The notes: generated by a model from the letters alone, not told the origin. A DNA stretch of 64,000 nucleotides from Spizellomyces punctatus DAOM BR117 (GCF_000182565.1 NW_015971539.1:1-64000); one strand, 5' to 3'. Positions 46,901-57,370 are shown, counted from the first letter of the stretch. Numbers and translations: made by a program.

Positions 46901-48213
46901 TCAAGTCGGTAGCGTACGTTAGGATGGCATACGGGAAAGGAGTTGACTTGAAATCCTTATTTGACACGAATCACACTTTATTGTGGTTTGCGCATTGTGA
47001 GTTGTCATTGCAGGTGCTACGTTATGTTGTCAGCGCTACAAGAGCTGACTCTTTTTTTGTTGGGTAGACTTCAAAGACGGTACCTTGTCTAGTTCCGCTG
47101 CTCGGTCTCATGCGGCTGCCCGTAAAGTTGTCGGCTGGAACGTTGCTTCCACAGTGAAATTCTATGAAGAGACCAAAGACTCAAATGCTCTGCAAACGCT
47201 TCGCACGATGATGAAAAGGCCACGTATGTACTCTTCTGGGGTTAATGTAATAGTCGTTTTTGCGTCTGTTCTAACTCCCACAATTAGATGACGGCCTGCA
47301 TCCGGATATGTACCTTATGGAAACCCTGTTCATTTTCTATTATCTCCGCCGCGGCGGTGTCGACCTCCTCGCAGCAGGGTTTGAAGATGAACTGCGCTAC
47401 CTTGCGTCCTGTCTGGAACCAGACGGCGTTGGTATCTTTGAAGATCTGGGTCTCAAAGACGTGGATGTGTCCGCATTGGCCATATACCTGTTGCAGAATA
47501 CTCACATTCCTTCCCGTATGCGGGTTACCGGTTTGGAAGCATTTTGGAACGAGCGATATGGATTTTACGAAAATTTCGAAAGATCGGACTTTTTCGTGAC
47601 GGCGAATCATATGCACATCCTCGAAGCGTACTGCACGGCGCCGGATGATCATGTTTCGTTCGAAGGCAAACTGAAAATTTGGCAACGCATCACGGGCCTT
47701 CTTAAAACAAGGTCATGGGGAGAACATAACCACCTGTCATCCCTATACATTTGGGAAAGGGTTGTCTCGTGCATTTACACATATCAGCACCTGTTCCCCG
47801 ATGACCCTGTAGACGTACACAAAGTTGCCTTGGAACTCATCCTTCAGTTGCAAGACGAGCAATCAGGGGGAGTTGGCTCGGCGGCCTTAAACGGACGGCC
47901 AAATATGGAGGAAACCGGAATGGCTCTTTTGGCCATTCGAAGTGCCCTAAGAAGCAAAGGAGGTTTAGAGGAAAGCCTGCGGATCAAATGTGAACGAGCG
48001 CTCAGGAAAGGGAAGAAATATCTCCAAAAAGAGTGGGACAAATGCAGCAAGGAGGAAATTCCCATGTTTGAGGCGCTGTGGCCTGGTATGTGCCATGAAA
48101 TGAGAGTGAAGCCGTTGTGCCGATGTTAACAATTCCAATCTATTGTAGGATACCTGGCATTCTGTCCGACAAATATCGTTAAATCGATCATTGTTTCAAG
48201 TCTGCTGGAGTGA
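38646..48213 (+). CDS. Giant multidomain fatty acyl assembly-line enzyme: FAAL - catalase-like - flavin oxidoreductase - ACP - ACP - alpha/beta hydrolase - thioesterase - terpene cyclase-like
   Basis: One gene of about 2,900 residues with about 13 short introns. Joins that I could close in phase include WPKIPW-RTTDTV (about 39190/39275), PKG-VIMTYRN (39395/39461), IVDP-ISRYRCPP (40112/40202), VING-HNIYPQDIE, NVN-ADPGRLNP (41635/41707), LLVQ-PTVDFQVP (44943/45011), EWLT-EKDRTV (45281/45374), LWFAH-YFKDGTL (46996/47068), and WPG-YLAFCPTNIVK before TGA 48211-48213. The FAAL would activate a fatty acid as acyl-AMP and load an ACP; the haem and flavin domains would oxidise or isomerise the chain; the thioesterase would release it. 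A 66-nt intron near 43243-43308 has no stop. Everything points to an intact gene rather than several. Product and the role of the terminal cyclase-like domain are inference. Confidence 0.88.
39407..39423. repeat. TA microsatellite inside a megasynthase intron
   Basis: An uninterrupted (TA)8-type run lies inside the intron that separates PKG from VIMTYRN. It may vary in length between strains but does not touch coding sequence. Confidence 0.8.
41110..42140 (+). other. Domain 2 of the megasynthase: catalase-related haem domain
   Basis: Resembles the short catalase-related proteins (allene oxide synthase-like). DRVFHRRATTLLGTCQVLAD (about 41143-41200) corresponds to the distal-histidine segment, then FLKPGAEYSVLVRHANG, DNRGATVRLFD and LLLTTGECFVNGTAEDF. 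After the intron at 41640 come PWPKHLQWQTVGRFTLDRI and KLAFNVFHAPAVIRPP. Near the end LTRAIVYDVAARTR contains Arg-x-x-x-Tyr, the proximal haem ligand pattern of the catalase superfamily. The family call is by pattern only. Confidence 0.75.
42310..43680 (+). other. Domain 3 of the megasynthase: flavin oxidoreductase (amine-oxidase / polyunsaturated fatty acid isomerase type)
   Basis: FAD-binding Rossmann start VAVIGAGPSGLAAAYALHKLG followed by VYEASDRIGGKAG (about 42328-42440), then FDLGGHVCTQRY, GGMGKLFEAIA and MVGVSPKVF. The C-terminal part has YQWGDYMPHYGPKELP, YQGTKGTFFLGGLLSFELIE and YATGLVERFF. These match the layout of flavoproteins that shift or insert double bonds in fatty acids and polyenes. 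The stand-alone flavoprotein at 63156-63952 has the same C-terminal layout. Confidence 0.83.
43740..43990 (+). other. Domain 4: first acyl carrier protein
   Basis: A PP-binding domain with the attachment motif TLGLNSIAATRM; the serine for the phosphopantetheine arm is codon 43851-43853. It is followed by APVTLFAFPTIVALADHL, the usual helix-turn of carrier domains. Confidence 0.9.
44130..44395 (+). other. Domain 5: second acyl carrier protein
   Basis: A second carrier of the same kind with SIGMNSIQFSSL (serine codon 44262-44264) and APVTFFAFPTVTALVDHLAE. The two carriers are clearly similar, so they look like a tandem duplication; both keep the attachment serine. Confidence 0.9.
44500..45285 (+). 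other. Domain 6: degenerate alpha/beta hydrolase-like region
   Basis: Beta-strand and loop spacing of an alpha/beta hydrolase: LLVDVISRGWNSNVAEVDRK, YDHLCHKGYVVVAVRVGSG, MVAGIRAAIQW, then the would-be nucleophile elbow MGEHTGGFVAASS (about 44853-44887), where the expected Gly-x-Ser-x-Gly serine is missing (His at that place). Later parts PEIALVGHSGSW and KFARRNVIAFFGAVD resemble the end of such folds. Probably structural or substrate-binding. Confidence 0.5.
45590..46270 (+). other. Domain 7: thioesterase
   Basis: Thioesterase of the PKS/NRPS type II-like class. The start VRLLVLHDAGGSADLYSNW holds the oxyanion loop; LELVRIELPGHGQHRGE is the usual second strand; the nucleophile elbow is FGHSMGAALTFEL with serine in GHSMG (45852-45869); the catalytic His is likely in LFPGNHFYV (about 46165-46192). 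It would hydrolyse or off-load the acyl chain from an ACP. Confidence 0.88.
46335..48213 (+). other. Domain 8: class II diterpene cyclase-like (copalyl-diphosphate-synthase-like) alpha/alpha toroid
   Basis: About 560 residues of helical repeats. SWRRNPASITSTQAFYSLACI and NEDGYGFIQPQPLAVANCAAALA resemble the beta/gamma domain repeats of copalyl-diphosphate-type cyclases. DVDVSALAIYLLQ (47458-47496) aligns with the DxDDTAMAxRLL acid motif; FERSDFFVTANHMHILEAYC follows as the S-V-S-A-N-x-H-x-L block does in the family; NMEETGMALLAI (about 47902-47937) matches the late E-E-T-A-Y-A block. The last Asp of DxDD is Val, while the middle Asp (general acid in characterised cyclases) is kept. No class I DDxxD alpha domain is attached. 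Family call is by pattern only. Confidence 0.68.
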
Positions 48214-49473
48214 TAGACTAGATTATTCACGGGATAGTTTTGGACGGGTTAGAATAGGTGGGATTCTGCATCGAGGTGGAGGAACTGTTTGCACATATAA
48301 TAGGCATTGAAAAATTCAATATGGTTGCTCTGCTTCATAGTTTAACCTTCGAACTACTATTTGTTGATAGTAATGATGCTGACGGTCGTGATTGCTTCAT
48401 TCATCACTCAAAGTCGACGAGCTGCCTTTGTCATTGCGCGAAACACCAACAGAGCTCTAGGCAAGCAACGATTTGAAAACAATATTCTTTTCAAAAGATG
48501 GAGTAGCTTATGTAAATTCCCATGTTGCTCTCTTCCCAGGCACCTGAAATTGCACAATATCTTTGACTTGGCTGGTTCTCGCGATGGCCGAATTAACTCG
48601 ATTCACCAGACCTTCCAAAAAGGTCCGTTTTGAATATTGATCTTGCTGAAATTTGCACCGTCCGTACGATCTGTCGTCCAATGTTTCCCGTAAATCTAAT
48701 TGAGTGGCATCTGTAAATACCCAACGCATTTACAGTTATGCATGGAACCGTGTATACTGACCTCCTTGGCAGAGAGAATCGGAATGTACCTTTGATAAGT
48801 TCTCTGACCCTCAAGGCAATGCTCGGGTTCGACTAGATACTTATCACCATTAAGATAATTCCTGCGGGATATCAGGGATGGTACTCTCTGAATGGTTTTG
48901 CACATACAATGTATTCAAGCTTTTCAGTCAACATCTCGTTCAAAAATGGAAACGAGAGGGATATCCAAACGGGGTATCATAATTTGAGAACCGCCCTCTC
49001 ATGCGCAAACATATTGGCCTTACGATAAGACAAATAATACATTTCAACTCCTTTTCCAGCACAGAACGTCGCAAACTTCAAGACTATCCGTCAAATATGG
49101 CACGCTTTACAGTGATGTGCATCCCAGAGAAGAGCCAAAGCTACCTATCCTACAAACAAAGCAAACCCTTCAAAGCCAGCATGCCCTACTTTAAGAAAAT
49201 GGGACCTTCAAAGACGCACGTCGAGTTTAAAGAAACCTCTTTGACAATATCTCAAAGAAAATTTCCTCACCTCTCCCATACCGGGCATTTTCAATGAGCG
49301 TAAACTTAGGAAACAGTTTCAGGAGCGGTTGCGTCATTGCTGTGCTGCGAAGTATTGTACAATTAGATCGAGCGTTGCTCTGAAGCATCACAGATGCCTC
49401 GCACGGACGCAACCGTGGTTGACAGTCAAACCATATCGGACTTGGGAGGCATCGCCTTAAAGTATTCTCGTCA

Positions 49474-49698
49474 TTAACTATGTATGGGATATGTGGTGCC
49501 ATCAGTTTGATGACAACGGCGCATGGGATTTTGTGGAAGGTGGGCTTGTGGGCTTTTGAGCAGGTCAATCAGATACAATTCTTGTGCCAAGAAGGCATGG
49601 CAAACCCGCCATGCATAGTTGGGGCTGAGGGCTGTGAAAACCAAATCCTCAAGTGTTTCTGGGTTTGGCACGAGCTCGGAACAAGCATAAAAGATGCG
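49474..49698 (-). pseudogene. Coding-like exon of unknown protein, probably a gene fragment
   Basis: After a good splice acceptor (TTGCTTAG) the minus strand reads IFYACSELVPNPETLEDL, then YAWRVCHAFLAQELYLIDLL, a strongly protein-like stretch. No upstream exon joins in phase (a preceding ATG frame with a GTAAGT donor at about 49815 leads to a different frame and an early stop). A second frame continues the protein-like sequence further on (49227-49490), which suggests one frameshift. Family unknown. Confidence 0.28.
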
Positions 49699-51260
49699 CT
49701 AAGCAAGACTATCCCCCGTTCACCAATGCAGAGGAACATTACCGTTTGGGGAGGACCGTGGGAAAATCAAGATAAACAAATGACTCGCTTCACGCGTTTA
49801 CATAATCTGAACTTACGCGACGTGTGCAAGGGGAACGAACGCACGCCAGGAGGTCTGCCAGGAGGTGGAAAACGACGACGATGATTGGGTGTTCATGGCG
49901 TGCTCAGAAGAATGACGTACGCAGGATACGGAATCTTCCGCCGAGAATTCCCGAAATGCAAAAAAAAGCGCAGTTCCCCAGGGTTATAAAAAGGCGACCC
50001 TCTCTCGCATCCCCCCGCATTTCTCTTCATCTTTCCTTCCGCCTCGGGATGGCATAAAACTCGCTCCAGCCATGGGTACTGGCGTAAAACTCAACTCGGT
50101 CCAAAAGTATACCGGATAACTTTAAAGGCCGTTGTAGTAATGCAACGTGATAACCTCTTTGAGGTGGGCGCCTGGGACTGATCGTGTGCGCGCGCCAGAA
50201 ATGGTAGGAGCAACGACTCGCCGGAGCCTTCGGGCGATGATGGCATCCTCTTCGGGGGAAGGGCCTGTGATAAAGGGTGAAATAGGATGAAATATGATAT
50301 CTTGACAAAGTAGAGAAACCGGCGCGGTATTTCCCGTGCATACTTTGGATCCACAGCCGCCTTGATAACCGCCTTGCTGCTCACAAATGGTCTCCGCTTC
50401 TCAGACCTACGAAAATCCACGAGATGCAGACAACTTCTGAGCTAGACTCTTACTCTTACTCGGCACTTCCTGGCTCCTGGCTCCCGCGCTACAGGATTCC
50501 AAGATAACCCCCACGAACACCGCTCTGGTTTCGGTGCGCCGACTGCAGCAGAACTCTAACCGCCCACAGGACAACTTGCAAACTGCAAACACTTCTTCAT
50601 CTCCGCCGCTGCCTTCCCAGCTGTTGCCCCGGCTCCTACCTCACATGTTCCGTTACCTTCATCCTCATCGGTATCGGTTGAAACGACGATTTTCGCCCGT
50701 CCCATCAAGACCATCATTGAGCGAATAATCCATCAACGCCAGCCGTCGCTGCAAGCCTGCATGCTGTGTAACTATCCTAACCTTGCCGTGGTTAATACAA
50801 GACCGCAGGCTGTCCCCAGTGCGGAATAAGTTCGGCACTGGTGAGAAATCCCCACGCTCAACTATCAGCATTATACGGATGGTAAGTGTACGCCAGACCA
50901 GACCCTTTCTCAATCGTCAACCCTGACCTGCCCTTTGATATCTCAATTTGCATCATCACCATGTCCAAGTGCGTGCGGAGCCAACTTGTTATCGCCCGGT
51001 CACAGGAGATGGGGAAAACGAAGCCAAAATACGAGCAAATCCGCACTGCCAAAGTGGAAGCGCTAATAGGGGGAGGTAGGATTAGTTGCAGCACATATCG
51101 AGGAGAAGCCACGGCTTCCAAGCGGCGGTCAACACATGTTCACAGCTGATCCATTCTGGATCTGTGTTGATTAGCCCAAAGCGACACCCGGTTTACGTGC
51201 AACAGAAGGGCCCTTGGCCTTCCACCGCCAAAGGACAACCAGACATATCAATGACATTTG

Positions 51261-51419
51261 GAACAGTTTTACAGCAATTCTCTGTGCAAGAGAAGCCTAT
51301 TTTCTTGCTCGACTCCATCGACAATGGTGCTGGGCCGGTATTTTGCCACAGCCATTGGCCATGGAGTCGAGCAAAGAAATAGGCTTCTCCTTCGTAGAGC
51401 ATTGCCGTAAAGCTGGTCC
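51261..51419. repeat. Imperfect palindrome with about 70-bp arms
   Basis: The left arm 51261-51333 and the right arm 51345-51419 (read in reverse complement) agree at roughly four of five positions, with exact runs such as GAGAAGCCTAT and GCTCGACTCCAT. The spacer is about a dozen bases. Both strands therefore encode nearly the same peptide (EAYF-ARLH-QW). Could be the end of a hairpin-type or foldback element. Confidence 0.85.
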
Positions 51420-51652
51420 AGAAATCACACTTTTCTGGCGTCTGATGAGATGATATTGCAGTTCCGACTGAGATATATGGGCGGAGCTACTGGCTGGAGA
51501 GCTAGCAAACGAGAATCCGGTTATTTCGCTACGAGACGTGACGTATGAGCGAAGAGCGGGGAACAAGCATCCGTCGTGGCATGATGCGATGTGCACGTCG
51601 ACCCAGCCTCTGACAATGGGGCAGCGGGAGCGGGAGGTGCTGCCGAGGTTTC

Positions 51653-51946
51653 TTACCTAATGTTTCGGCATCTGATCAATCTATTTTATTCGGTGATGCA
51701 AATGATCTCCGCAATCCATCTCCCTACCCTCCATGATAGAATGATCAGATTGCACAGCTCCAAGAAAGATCGGCAGCACCACCAGTTCCCGCGGCCGCAT
51801 TGTCTAAAGCTTGGTTGAATGTCACCTCGCAAGGCCCTTCTGCTGGGGAAGGCATCGCGATGGACACTGTGGATCAAACGTCTTAAACGGAAACAATTGA
51901 TGCAGATTATCATCTGGTTGAAGATCAGCATACCATGGAACTGAAG
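51653..51946 (+). pseudogene. Decayed coding stretch with in-frame stops
   Basis: One plus frame stays protein-like for about 98 codons (SILFGDANDLRNPSPYPP, QIAQLQERSAAPP, TSQGPSAGEGIAMDTVDQT, TETIDADYHLVEDQHTMELK) but is broken by TGA TAG at about 51713-51718 and a TAA at about 51880. It ends at a perfect splice donor GTAAGT. A neighbouring frame upstream (HVDPASDNGAAGAGGAAEV) may be part of the same broken gene. Composition resembles a disordered gag-like or regulatory protein; family unknown. Confidence 0.4.
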
Positions 51947-52760
51947 GTAAGTAAGTCGCTTCAACCGACGTGGTTCGAAGGGATTTATTTATTTATGCAC
52001 GGCATTGTTTTCCTGCAATGATGAGCAAAATGTGAACGTGTCGAGCAAAAAGCCGTTCACATAGGCCACCCTGGAGGTGCACAAGCTGACGGGTCGAGGT
52101 CCTCTTGACCTATTTGCCAAGCTCGTAGGCTCATGTGAATCCATGGTCTGGGGGGAGAGAGTGTTTGGCATGTCCACCCGCACCCCGTCCGTTCCGGGTT
52201 AGAGCGATTGGTAAGGGCCATCTTCGTCCATTTTACCTAACTTTTACCTCAACCCGATTCTTTGGACTATTAGTTGAGCTGCAACTATCATCAGTTGAGA
52301 GCAGAACGAGTTTCTGCAACCCACTACTCCCTCGCAGCACCCACCACACAGAGCACACGCCCTACTTACACCGCTAGAGTCGCTTCCGCTCTCTCGACAA
52401 GTCCATCATGTCTGGTATCGATCCAACTCGCCTCGAAGCATTCGGATTTACTTGGAGGTGCGATTCATTGGTAACAGCCATATCGACGCCAACGACGCTG
52501 CCGTTTACTATGAACGTCTGCTATGAGCGAAATGACATGGTAAGAAGCATACCTTCCTTTTTAACTGCTTTCAGCTGATATATCCTTGTAAGTTTCACAT
52601 CGTGGCCATGGGTCTTTTGCTGCATCGACTCGTCTTACTGCCTCACAACTCCTGGTGCAACTTGAGGGGCCAATACACCCTACGAATGTCAGACTGGCCT
52701 CTGCCACGGCACAGGGCAAGTCCTCGTCTCCCGCAGCAGACACACATGGCAAAAAGTCAT

Positions 52761-52814
52761 CCCGATGTTGGGATGCACGACCTTGGTCATGTAATTGGGC
52801 ATCCCGACATCGGT
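52761..52814. repeat. Short inverted repeat, 15-16 bp arms
   Basis: CCCGATGTTGGGATGC and GCATCCCGACATCGG are near-perfect reverse complements separated by about 22 bases. Could form a stem in RNA or mark an element end. Confidence 0.8.
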
Positions 52815-52861
52815 CAAGTAATTTGAAATCATCTGCGGTCATCACAGTGGAAGCCCCTTAA

Positions 52862-53231
52862 GACGAGCATTCGTACAATCCGTACTACTTCAAGTAGGAC
52901 GCCAAGCACATCGAGGTCGATTATGAGACGTTCTGCGCGTCTGTTCACTGCGCCGTCCATGCGGAGGAACTAAGAAGAGATTAAGCAACAAGAAAGGGAA
53001 CAAAAAATCAAGAAGGACTCACATGGACCGTCTGTACGGCCGTATGAAGCTTCTTCTGGCTCTTATCGCTCCTTAACTCCAATCGGTACTCGACAAACTT
53101 CTTCCGCACAGCCTGGTCACAGTTCGAGCACTGTATTTGACGAGGGAATCAAGGCCGAGTCCCACGATCTCTTTGACTCATTCTGTAGTATGCCAGTTTT
53201 TTCCGAGTGCCCAGCGTGGGTAAGGAGCTAG
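52862..53231 (+). pseudogene. Decayed coding stretch (one stop, one frameshift)
   Basis: DEHSYNPYYFK, a TAG, then DAKHIEVDYETFCASVHCAV continue in one frame; near 52972-52976 the sense frame shifts to EIKQQEREQKIKKDSHGPSV, then RPYEASSGSYRSLTPIGTRQ and EGIKAESHDLFDSFCSMP, ending at TAG about 53229. The whole is protein-like and reads as a recently broken gene, possibly a retrotransposon gag or host orphan. Family not recognised. Confidence 0.4.
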
Positions 53232-54224
53232 TTTGCGAGAAGCACTAGGAAGAGGTTGTGCCAGGCCGCCCCGTGCAGCATCACCGCCCGCTGCAGCACT
53301 TAGTACCATGATGCAGCTAGAACAGGTCCACTACAAACTTTCACCGTGTCTTTCCAACGTCCATCATGAGCATAGTAGTCGGTGCTGCCGGAGGCCGAAT
53401 AGGAGAGCAAATCACCCGCCCGGAGGAAGCTCACCTTTGGTAACTGGCCTGTACCACCCCAACAACCTTTTCGTACGAAAGGAGATCGGAACACATGGTC
53501 GATATGTCTGAAAATGAAGGGTGATGTACAGTCTGTGACCTCCCCACTTCTTTCGGTCGAAGTTCGCTTCCGTGGACGACGAAACGTGCTTATAGGCAGC
53601 AATACCAGCTCCCAAATCACAATGCCAACGACCAGGGATTATAACAATTGACTCGGCGTTAGCTTGTTATCCCCACTATGACCACGACACTTCACAGTTC
53701 ATGACGCTTGCCGCCGACATTTCAAGAGCAAGTCCTGGGCTCGGAAATTACCCGGGCGTTCAGCCCGTAGAGAACTTTCGTCAATAAATTACGGTGACCC
53801 CCTTCTTGATTAAGAAGGTAGGCGGCCATGTGGCAGGTACGAAACAGGCAGACAACCTCCAGACGCCCACGGTCCTTCCCTTGGGCACTGACGATTTGCA
53901 CATCTCGCAGAGGTAACAATGTTCTTGAGATCTGATGCTACGTACGTCAGGAAACTCGAGTAATGAGTACCTCGATCCGAAGACCTCGAAAACACCCTTT
54001 GATGTTCCCAGACGAGCGCGGTAATCCATTGCGGGATGAGACCTGGGTACGCTGCGTGCCAGGGAACGGAATCAGTATGGTATCCTCCTCTGTTTAGGCA
54101 ACAAAAGGCAGCAGCAACAACCACCGGACAATAATTTGACACATGGGGCCTGTCCTGCCACTATTTCCTCCGCTGCCCCAGCAGCAAGCGACATAGCAGG
54201 CATCCGCAATATGCTTTATGATCA

Positions 54225-54272
54225 CGATTTCCCAAGGAGTCTTCAACACGATTTCCGAAGGAGTCTTCAATA
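54225..54272. repeat. 24-bp tandem duplication
   Basis: Two adjacent copies of ACGATTTCC(C/G)AAGGAGTCTTCAA(C/T) differ at two bases. Confidence 0.9.
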
Positions 54273-56794
54273 TGAAGCAGAACCACCAATTTACACATAA
54301 GCGCGGCCTTCGGAAGAAGTTTCTGATCCACGCGGCAGATTCGAAACCGAATGAGAACGTTATGGTTGATGTACGGCAATCCTGGAGGTGGACGTTGTCT
54401 TGCATCATGCCAAAACCCGACATGCGCATAAATGGCCTACTCGCCCAAAGATCCATAGGACCCCAGTCGGATCATCTTCCGCACCCGTGCCTCTGGCCGA
54501 TCGGTGCGGTGATACATCCCGCACAAGGTCGGACCTGGCTATTGGTCGGGTCCGAAACCCCCTTATCCGACAAGGGATTGACATACCAATAAGCTACAGC
54601 TGAAGGGTGTGGCATTCTATCGCTGAACCGATCGGCCGTTGCGTGTTAGGTTCCGAAGCCCACCTCCGGACTCCAGCATCGTCCTCTACTGCGTTGGCAG
54701 CGAGCCCGAAAGCTTGAACGATATTCATCTAGAACCCTCTAGCCCCCATTGAAATATGAACTTCTGCCCTCACCTGCTCCTCCGCCTCACTGCAGCCTGC
54801 CAAATGACAAAACTACTCTTCGTTGCGGATGTACGTTTCCATCGCAACATAAGGACAATGGATCATCAAATTGCATTAGAAACGCATATGTCGAATTTGT
54901 TAGAGGTCAGATTGACTATACATCGGCAAAGCATTGAAGAACTGGACAAGGAGGGTGCAGGGAGCGCGAAAATTGAGGATTGCGATGTGCAACCAAGTTA
55001 GCATCCTCACAGACATCCCGATTCTCATTCCCCATACTCACGGCCCAGTTCTTCATTTCTTGCCCATCTGCTCTCTTTGACACTCGAGGAATATTAATCT
55101 GGTACGGAGATACGCTTTTAACGCGACTTGAAAAGCGCTTTCTCATATATCCTATGGATTTTCAAAGCGGACAAGGCGTACACACTCTTCCAAGTCCGAT
55201 CTAGCCTACCCCGACATGCAGGATTGCACGTCGATGGAAGAAGCAGCGCTATGTCGATGCAGAACTCACGGAACTCACGATGGTGTCGGCTGTGCAGAGC
55301 TTTCGTCGTGAGCCACACAGCCAAATGTTGAACTGAGCGCAACGGTTGACGCCCTGCATGTCACCGTCTCGCTTCATTTATATAAACAGCCTGTGCGCCA
55401 GGCATTCGGATTGACCAATGCATACAACTGATTTAGGAAGATCTCTCGAGTTGAGCTGTTAGTATTTGAAATGACTACACTGGTTCGTCGCTGCTGTCAC
55501 TCATTGCTGCATATGTGGTGGTATACTTGCAGCCATGCCATGGTCACTGAGGTTGCTATCAAGCTACCACGGATGCTGCCGGTCAGGTAACCTATTTTGA
55601 GTTCCCTGTCGACCGTCTGCTCACCGTCGCACGAGCAGAACACCAACAGGTTACCGCAACAACGGTGACCAGTCTGGCCGGTGTTATACGATTAGTCGTC
55701 GCCGTCGTCCTCCGCTTCTCCCTTCCCTAGCAGCCTCTTTTTCTTCCGATATACCTTCTTCCACGTCCTCACCGCAACGATATCATTTCTACACGAGCGT
55801 GATGACGGTGGTCCCAAGAGGAAGAGTTCTTCCGAAGAAGCACCCGTGAGAATCGAGAGTGGATACAAATGAAGGCGGTGGTTCGCGGAAAGTACCATGG
55901 AAGGTTCATTAGTACCTCATAAAAGAACCCATGTTTGCAAAAGTGCCCAATCCCAACAGCTGAAGCAGGCCCAAATCTGTTGCTTGTGGCATATAACGAC
56001 CGGACACGCGGGGAGCCATCACCTTCTTCAATCAGTATCCCCTCCACATTAACTACGACAAGCACGACGATATAGCGAACAACCTGGAGTCGTGTACTCG
56101 TAGAACCACCTCCTCTTGGGCAACCTTGGGATTACATCACTTTGCCCACATCGTAGCAATCATACGATTCTCATGTCGAACGCGACCCATATCGGAGACT
56201 TACGTTAAATGGTCTGACGAGGCTTTCGTCTTTCACTATCCATCTCTGACTCCTGGTGTAGGACTGTTGTTGCCGGCGAAAGACTGGGAGAGCATCAGTT
56301 CCTCAACGCCCTTGTACGCAAACAAAACGAAGTGGCACAGAGTTGTCCATAACCCGCTGTTGCAACTGTTGCCAACGAAACACCTCCCCCCACCTTCCGC
56401 GGACATGACATTAAATAAATCACTGTTCGTAGGCCATCTTCGTATCTCTTCTTGCACCCGGTGGTTTTTCGCGGAACTCATAGCGACAGTTGTACGGGCG
56501 GCTGCTCCTCGCGTGCTGATCCGCCAGCTGCTGCATCTGCCAACGACCCACCCGCAAACGACACTCCGCCCACCAACCGTCCCGCTACAAATCTTGCTCC
56601 CAGTTGCTGGGCTTTCTGCACAGGTGTCATCACCTTTCTCAAGCCCATCTCTTTAAACTTCAAAATCAATCATTGCGGTTTGGACCAGGTAGCCTATGAT
56701 GAGCTGAGGGAGTACTACGGGGATTATCGGATACAAACGGAATTGCTACGATCTGCATACCTAGTATCCCGCGAGCATGCTTTCCAGAATTTCC

Positions 56795-56925
56795 GCCTTG
56801 CATGTGCAGTTCTGTAGTGCTCGGTACTACTGCAATGGCAACGCACTGTAGGACATTCGCTCTGGGAAAATCCACAGGTTCTACCGCTGATGAACTTGGA
56901 TACCCATTCCCTAACATTATGTGAC
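56795..56925. repeat. Dispersed repeat R1, copy in inverted orientation to 58012-58140
   Basis: TGCAGTTCTGTAGTGCTCGG and ATACCCATTCC segments match the reverse complement of 58012-58140, with some small insertions and deletions. Further along, 56935-56985 matches 58190-58245 in direct orientation, while 56990-57055 matches the reverse complement of 58255-58330. The order is therefore scrambled, as expected after nested insertion or rearrangement. Confidence 0.75.
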
Positions 56926-57299
56926 GATATGCGGCAACTACTCCGCTTATAGCCCAAATACGAGGACGAGGAAGGTTTTGGGCCCCGTGTACGCTGACAC
57001 TCGGTGGTCGGGCCGGTAGCTGCGGGGAGGACTGGAGGGAATCCAAACTCTTTCCAGGCATTTACTCTTCCTGGTTAATACGTCAATTTCGGAGAGAATA
57101 ATTGCAATGGTTGCAATGCCTTCAGTTCCATGCATAGGCAAAATGGACATGTCTTCCGTAACGTTACGTGACGAGACCCACGCGCTGGCGTTCTACATCA
57201 TGAACGTCGTTTTGGCGGAGAAGTTGGGTGATGCGGAGAGCGGGAACGGCGGCGATCTTGTGCGGGCATCTGGAGAATTCGAGCGTCGGGATTGTTTCT

Positions 57300-57370
57300 G
57301 AGTCAATTTGGACAGCGGGACGAGCAGGAGTGCGGCCTGGAGAATAACATGCATGGACATAGTTGGGGGA
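57300..57370 (+). repeat. Dispersed repeat R2, copy 1 (QRDEQxCGLENNMHG motif)
   Basis: GGACAGCGGGACGAGCAGGA plus GGAGAATAACATGCATGGAC. In one frame it reads FGQRDEQECGLENNMHGHS. Four further copies lie at about 57920-57985, 59790-59860, 60698-60775 (opposite strand) and 61030-61110. Confidence 0.8.

Noticed and set aside
56478-56669. Ala/Gly-rich minus frame that looks like a low-complexity protein
   Set aside because: It is the mirror of a Pro/Thr-rich plus frame; neither has a start context or relatives, and both lie in the decayed region.
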